From: Paludibacteraceae bacterium
GTDB lineage: Bacteria > Bacteroidota > Bacteroidia > Bacteroidales > Paludibacteraceae
Assembly: GCA_024401645.1 (NCBI GenBank)
Contig: JAKSKR010000023.1
Span: 1-44,211, forward strand
Direction: 5' to 3'
Length of the DNA stretch: 44,211 nt
Part shown: one piece after another, positions 43,201 to 44,211 of the stretch
How positions within the stretch are numbered: the stretch's first letter is position 1
Layout of the letters: the number at the start of each line of letters is the position of its first letter
Made by a program: the position numbers and the translations under genes
Notes under the pieces: model-generated
Seen by the model: only the letters and a program-made list of their open reading frames with translations
What the model was told of the DNA's origin: nothing
Databases searched by the model: none

Positions 43201-44141
43201 TGCCATCTTCTTCGTTGAACCGTAAGGCTCTAGAAAGTTTGGCGCTTAGCGGCGCATTCGACTCGTTCGAAGGCTTCAAACGCGAATTTATGTTTGTGGC
43301 AGGACCGAAGGGTACTTTTGCTGAAGAACTTTCGCGTTACGGCTCTAAAGTCCAAAGCGAGAAATCGTCCGATTTGATGGGTAATCTCTTCGCAGACCTT
43401 GCCGACGATACGGGCGTGAAAATTCCGCATCCACAGTTCCCTAAATCGGTTGATCCGTGGCCAACCCTCGAAAGGTTGAATAAGGAAAAGGAATTGGTGG
43501 GTATCTACCTGTCGGCGCATCCGCTCGACGATTATAAGGTGGCTCTCAAGTATTTGGTGAATACGCACATGACCGACTTTGACTTGTCGCCAGAAGAAGT
43601 GAAGGCCTTGTATAGCAGGCAGATTTCGTGTGGCGGCTTGGTGACCAACGTGCGCGAGGGTATGACCAAGAAGAACACGCCTTATGCCATCGTAACGGTA
43701 GAAGACTACGAGGGTAGCCACGAATTTGCCTTGTTTGGCGACGACTATATGAATTTGGCAGGCAAGTTCCATAAGAATGTGGCAGTCTATATTCAGGGCG
43801 CTTTCAAACCGCGTTTCCGATATAGTAAACCCGACGATCCGCTCGAATTCAAGATAGGCGATGTCAAACTCTTGTCGTCTGTAAAAGACCAGTTGGCAAA
43901 GAAGTTGACTGTAACCATCAGCGAAGAGAAGGTCGACCAAATGTTCATCAACGAGTTCCTGCCGTTGGTTCAGGAGAATGCGGGCGAAGTCCTTCTCTAC
44001 CTGCGCGTTCACGAGCAGAGCACGGGTAAGGTGGTGCCACTTTTCGCACGCAAGTGCAAGGTTAATGCGTCAAACGAGTTTGTAGGCCGTTTGCAGCAGA
44101 TGGCCGACGATGGCTTGCTTACATTCCAGTTAAGTTCATAA
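40251..44141 (+). CDS. dnaE: DNA polymerase III alpha subunit
   Basis: A 1296-residue replicative polymerase catalytic subunit. The N-terminal PHP domain begins FTHLHVHSHYSILDGMSK and is interrupted by a lysine/glutamate-rich insert (about residues 58-100) that is familiar from Bacteroidota DnaE and explains part of the extra length over the about 1160 residues of E. coli. The palm has GPGRGSAAGS and PDIDVDFDD, with catalytic D509 and D511. The finger/tau-contact region has YRPGPMQYIP and an HATCYSWVAYQTAYLKAHYPAE segment. An OB-fold region near 1100-1200 follows. It appears complete, with no frameshift. It is a single-gene unit with its own -7 box. Confidence 0.96.
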   Translation: MAQFTHLHVHSHYSILDGMSKVTDLVDKCLKNGMYAMALTDHGNMFGIKEFTDYANKVNGKKKDKIKELEGILANDGASAEEKQEAQAKLDAEKAIPFFTPIIGTEAYVARRSHKDHDPSVKDVNFEGKEFSVDKSGNHLIILAKNKVGYQNLCKLATIAYVDGLYARPRIDHQLLEEHHEGLIVCSACIAGEVPQKLLKGDYAGALETVKWFQSIFGEDYYLEIQRHKTDKPNADTHVYEVEESYIPDIIRLSKETGVKIVCTNDVHFVEEEHGEAHDRLVCLSTGADFNDPKRLHYTKQEWLKTPDEMAAIFADIPEALENTMEIAAKVETYSIESGPIMPKFAIPEEFGTEDDYRQKFTEEMIYDEFTQDENGNVIMSREDGEKKIKRLGGYEKLFRIKLEGDYLAKLAWEGAHWRYGEVLSDDVKERINFELYIMKTMGFPGYFLIVRDYIRAAREELGVSVGPGRGSAAGSAVAYCLRITDIDPIKYDLLFERFLNPDRISLPDIDVDFDDAGRGKVLQWVTKKYGAETVAHIITYGTMATKSSIKDVCRVEQVPLGEVNRLCGLVPDKFDDSLADPKTGKVPKVNLKNCFKYIPELADAHDNGDVVVQRSLTYASQLENTNRQIGIHACGFIIGADDLKKFAPLCTIKDKETGENVQVTQYDGHVIESVGLIKMDFLGLSTLSIIKEALANIKHSKGEDVDIDHIPIDDALTYELYSRGDTIGTFQFESPGMQKFLRELHPTVFEDIIAMNALYRPGPMQYIPTFIDRKLGKEPITYDIPCMEKYLKDTYGVTVYQEQVMLLSRQLANFTRGESDKLRKAMGKKQMAILEQLKGKFISGGTKNGHDEKVLNKIWSDWEEFAKYAFNKSHATCYSWVAYQTAYLKAHYPAELMAANLTSNKSDITKVTKFMEECKRMKVEVLGPDVNESELNFSVNKAGAIRFGMAGVKGLGESAVDAIIKERELNGKFKDIFDLVERVPSSSLNRKALESLALSGAFDSFEGFKREFMFVAGPKGTFAEELSRYGSKVQSEKSSDLMGNLFADLADDTGVKIPHPQFPKSVDPWPTLERLNKEKELVGIYLSAHPLDDYKVALKYLVNTHMTDFDLSPEEVKALYSRQISCGGLVTNVREGMTKKNTPYAIVTVEDYEGSHEFALFGDDYMNLAGKFHKNVAVYIQGAFKPRFRYSKPDDPLEFKIGDVKLLSSVKDQLAKKLTVTISEEKVDQMFINEFLPLVQENAGEVLLYLRVHEQSTGKVVPLFARKCKVNASNEFVGRLQQMADDGLLTFQLSS

Positions 44142-44157
44142 ATTAAAAAGATTCTCA

Positions 44158-44172
44158 TTAGAAGCTGTTTAA
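44158..44172. repeat. 15-nt sequence repeated inverted at 36528-36542
   Basis: TTAGAAGCTGTTTAA here is the exact reverse complement of 36528-36542, which lies in the dprA/GT2-DUF2062 convergent gap. Both copies are intergenic. It could be an insertion-sequence end, but the window stops 39 nt later and a chance match of this length is not excluded. Confidence 0.35.
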
Positions 44173-44211
44173 ATTTTAGTGGAAAATTTTGTTAAGGATC
44201 AAAAAGCAGAA

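Noticed and set aside
1..44211. CRISPR array, rRNA or tRNA genes
   Set aside because: No regularly spaced identical repeats with unique spacers, no rRNA segments and no cloverleaf candidates were recognised on either strand.

Overview
The window looks like a chromosomal segment of a Bacteroidota bacterium, most likely Bacteroidales and Prevotella-like. The evidence is the UpxY-type NusG paralogue heading a polysaccharide locus, the bifunctional HisB, the Bacteroidota-restricted families DUF2851, DUF2490 and DUF4956/VTC, and repeated TAnnTTTG -7 promoter boxes with weak or absent Shine-Dalgarno sites. The genus is an inference.

Layout: (1) 1-3823, plus strand: terminator of an unseen upstream gene, then ybeY, a secreted histidine acid phosphatase and a GPH-type symporter carrying an unusual periplasmic insert. 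(2) 3957-6010, minus: hisB followed by fabD. (3) 6087-6472, minus: a compact transcription unit in otherwise empty DNA, with a promoter containing a perfect inverted repeat, two tandem 18-codon ORFs encoding almost identical cationic amphipathic peptides, and a strong terminator. I regard this as the most interesting item in the window. (4) 6480-24045, plus: a surface polysaccharide locus. It has a long leader, an UpxY-like antiterminator, a truncated four-helix-bundle (S23-like) remnant framed by inverted heptamer repeats, ugd, then an AT-rich cassette of 14 genes (MurB-like flavoprotein, Wzx, pyruvyl transferase, glycosyltransferases, two acyltransferases, an epimerase, a hexapeptide acetyltransferase and an EpsG/Wzy-like polymerase). 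The cassette ends at a 3' fragment of a mannose-1-phosphate guanylyltransferase and a terminator. glf follows with its own promoter. No initiating sugar-phosphate transferase, Wza or Wzc is visible, so these must lie elsewhere.

(5) 25253-27587: convergent terminator, a YegS/DagK lipid kinase (minus) and DUF2851 (plus) from a divergent promoter region. (6) 31069-27606, minus: five-gene operon of a lipoprotein, a secreted repeat protein, a VTC-domain polyphosphate-polymerase-like protein, the DUF4956 membrane protein and a DUF2490 outer-membrane barrel. (7) 31172-35313, minus: a PRiA4 ORF-3-like protein, dnaA, and rbfA with a LolC/E-like permease. (8) 35353-36468, plus: dprA. (9) 40131-36595, minus: a bacterial-type poly(ADP-ribose) glycohydrolase-like protein, a LolA-like protein, a lipoprotein and a GT2-DUF2062 fusion. 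(10) 40251-44141, plus: dnaE. The last bases hold a 15-mer that recurs inverted at 36528, possibly an insertion-sequence end.

Functionally the window mixes housekeeping loci (ybeY, fabD, hisB, dnaA, rbfA, dprA, dnaE) with an exchangeable polysaccharide cassette that supplies UDP-glucuronate and UDP-galactofuranose precursors, assembly enzymes, flippase and polymerase.
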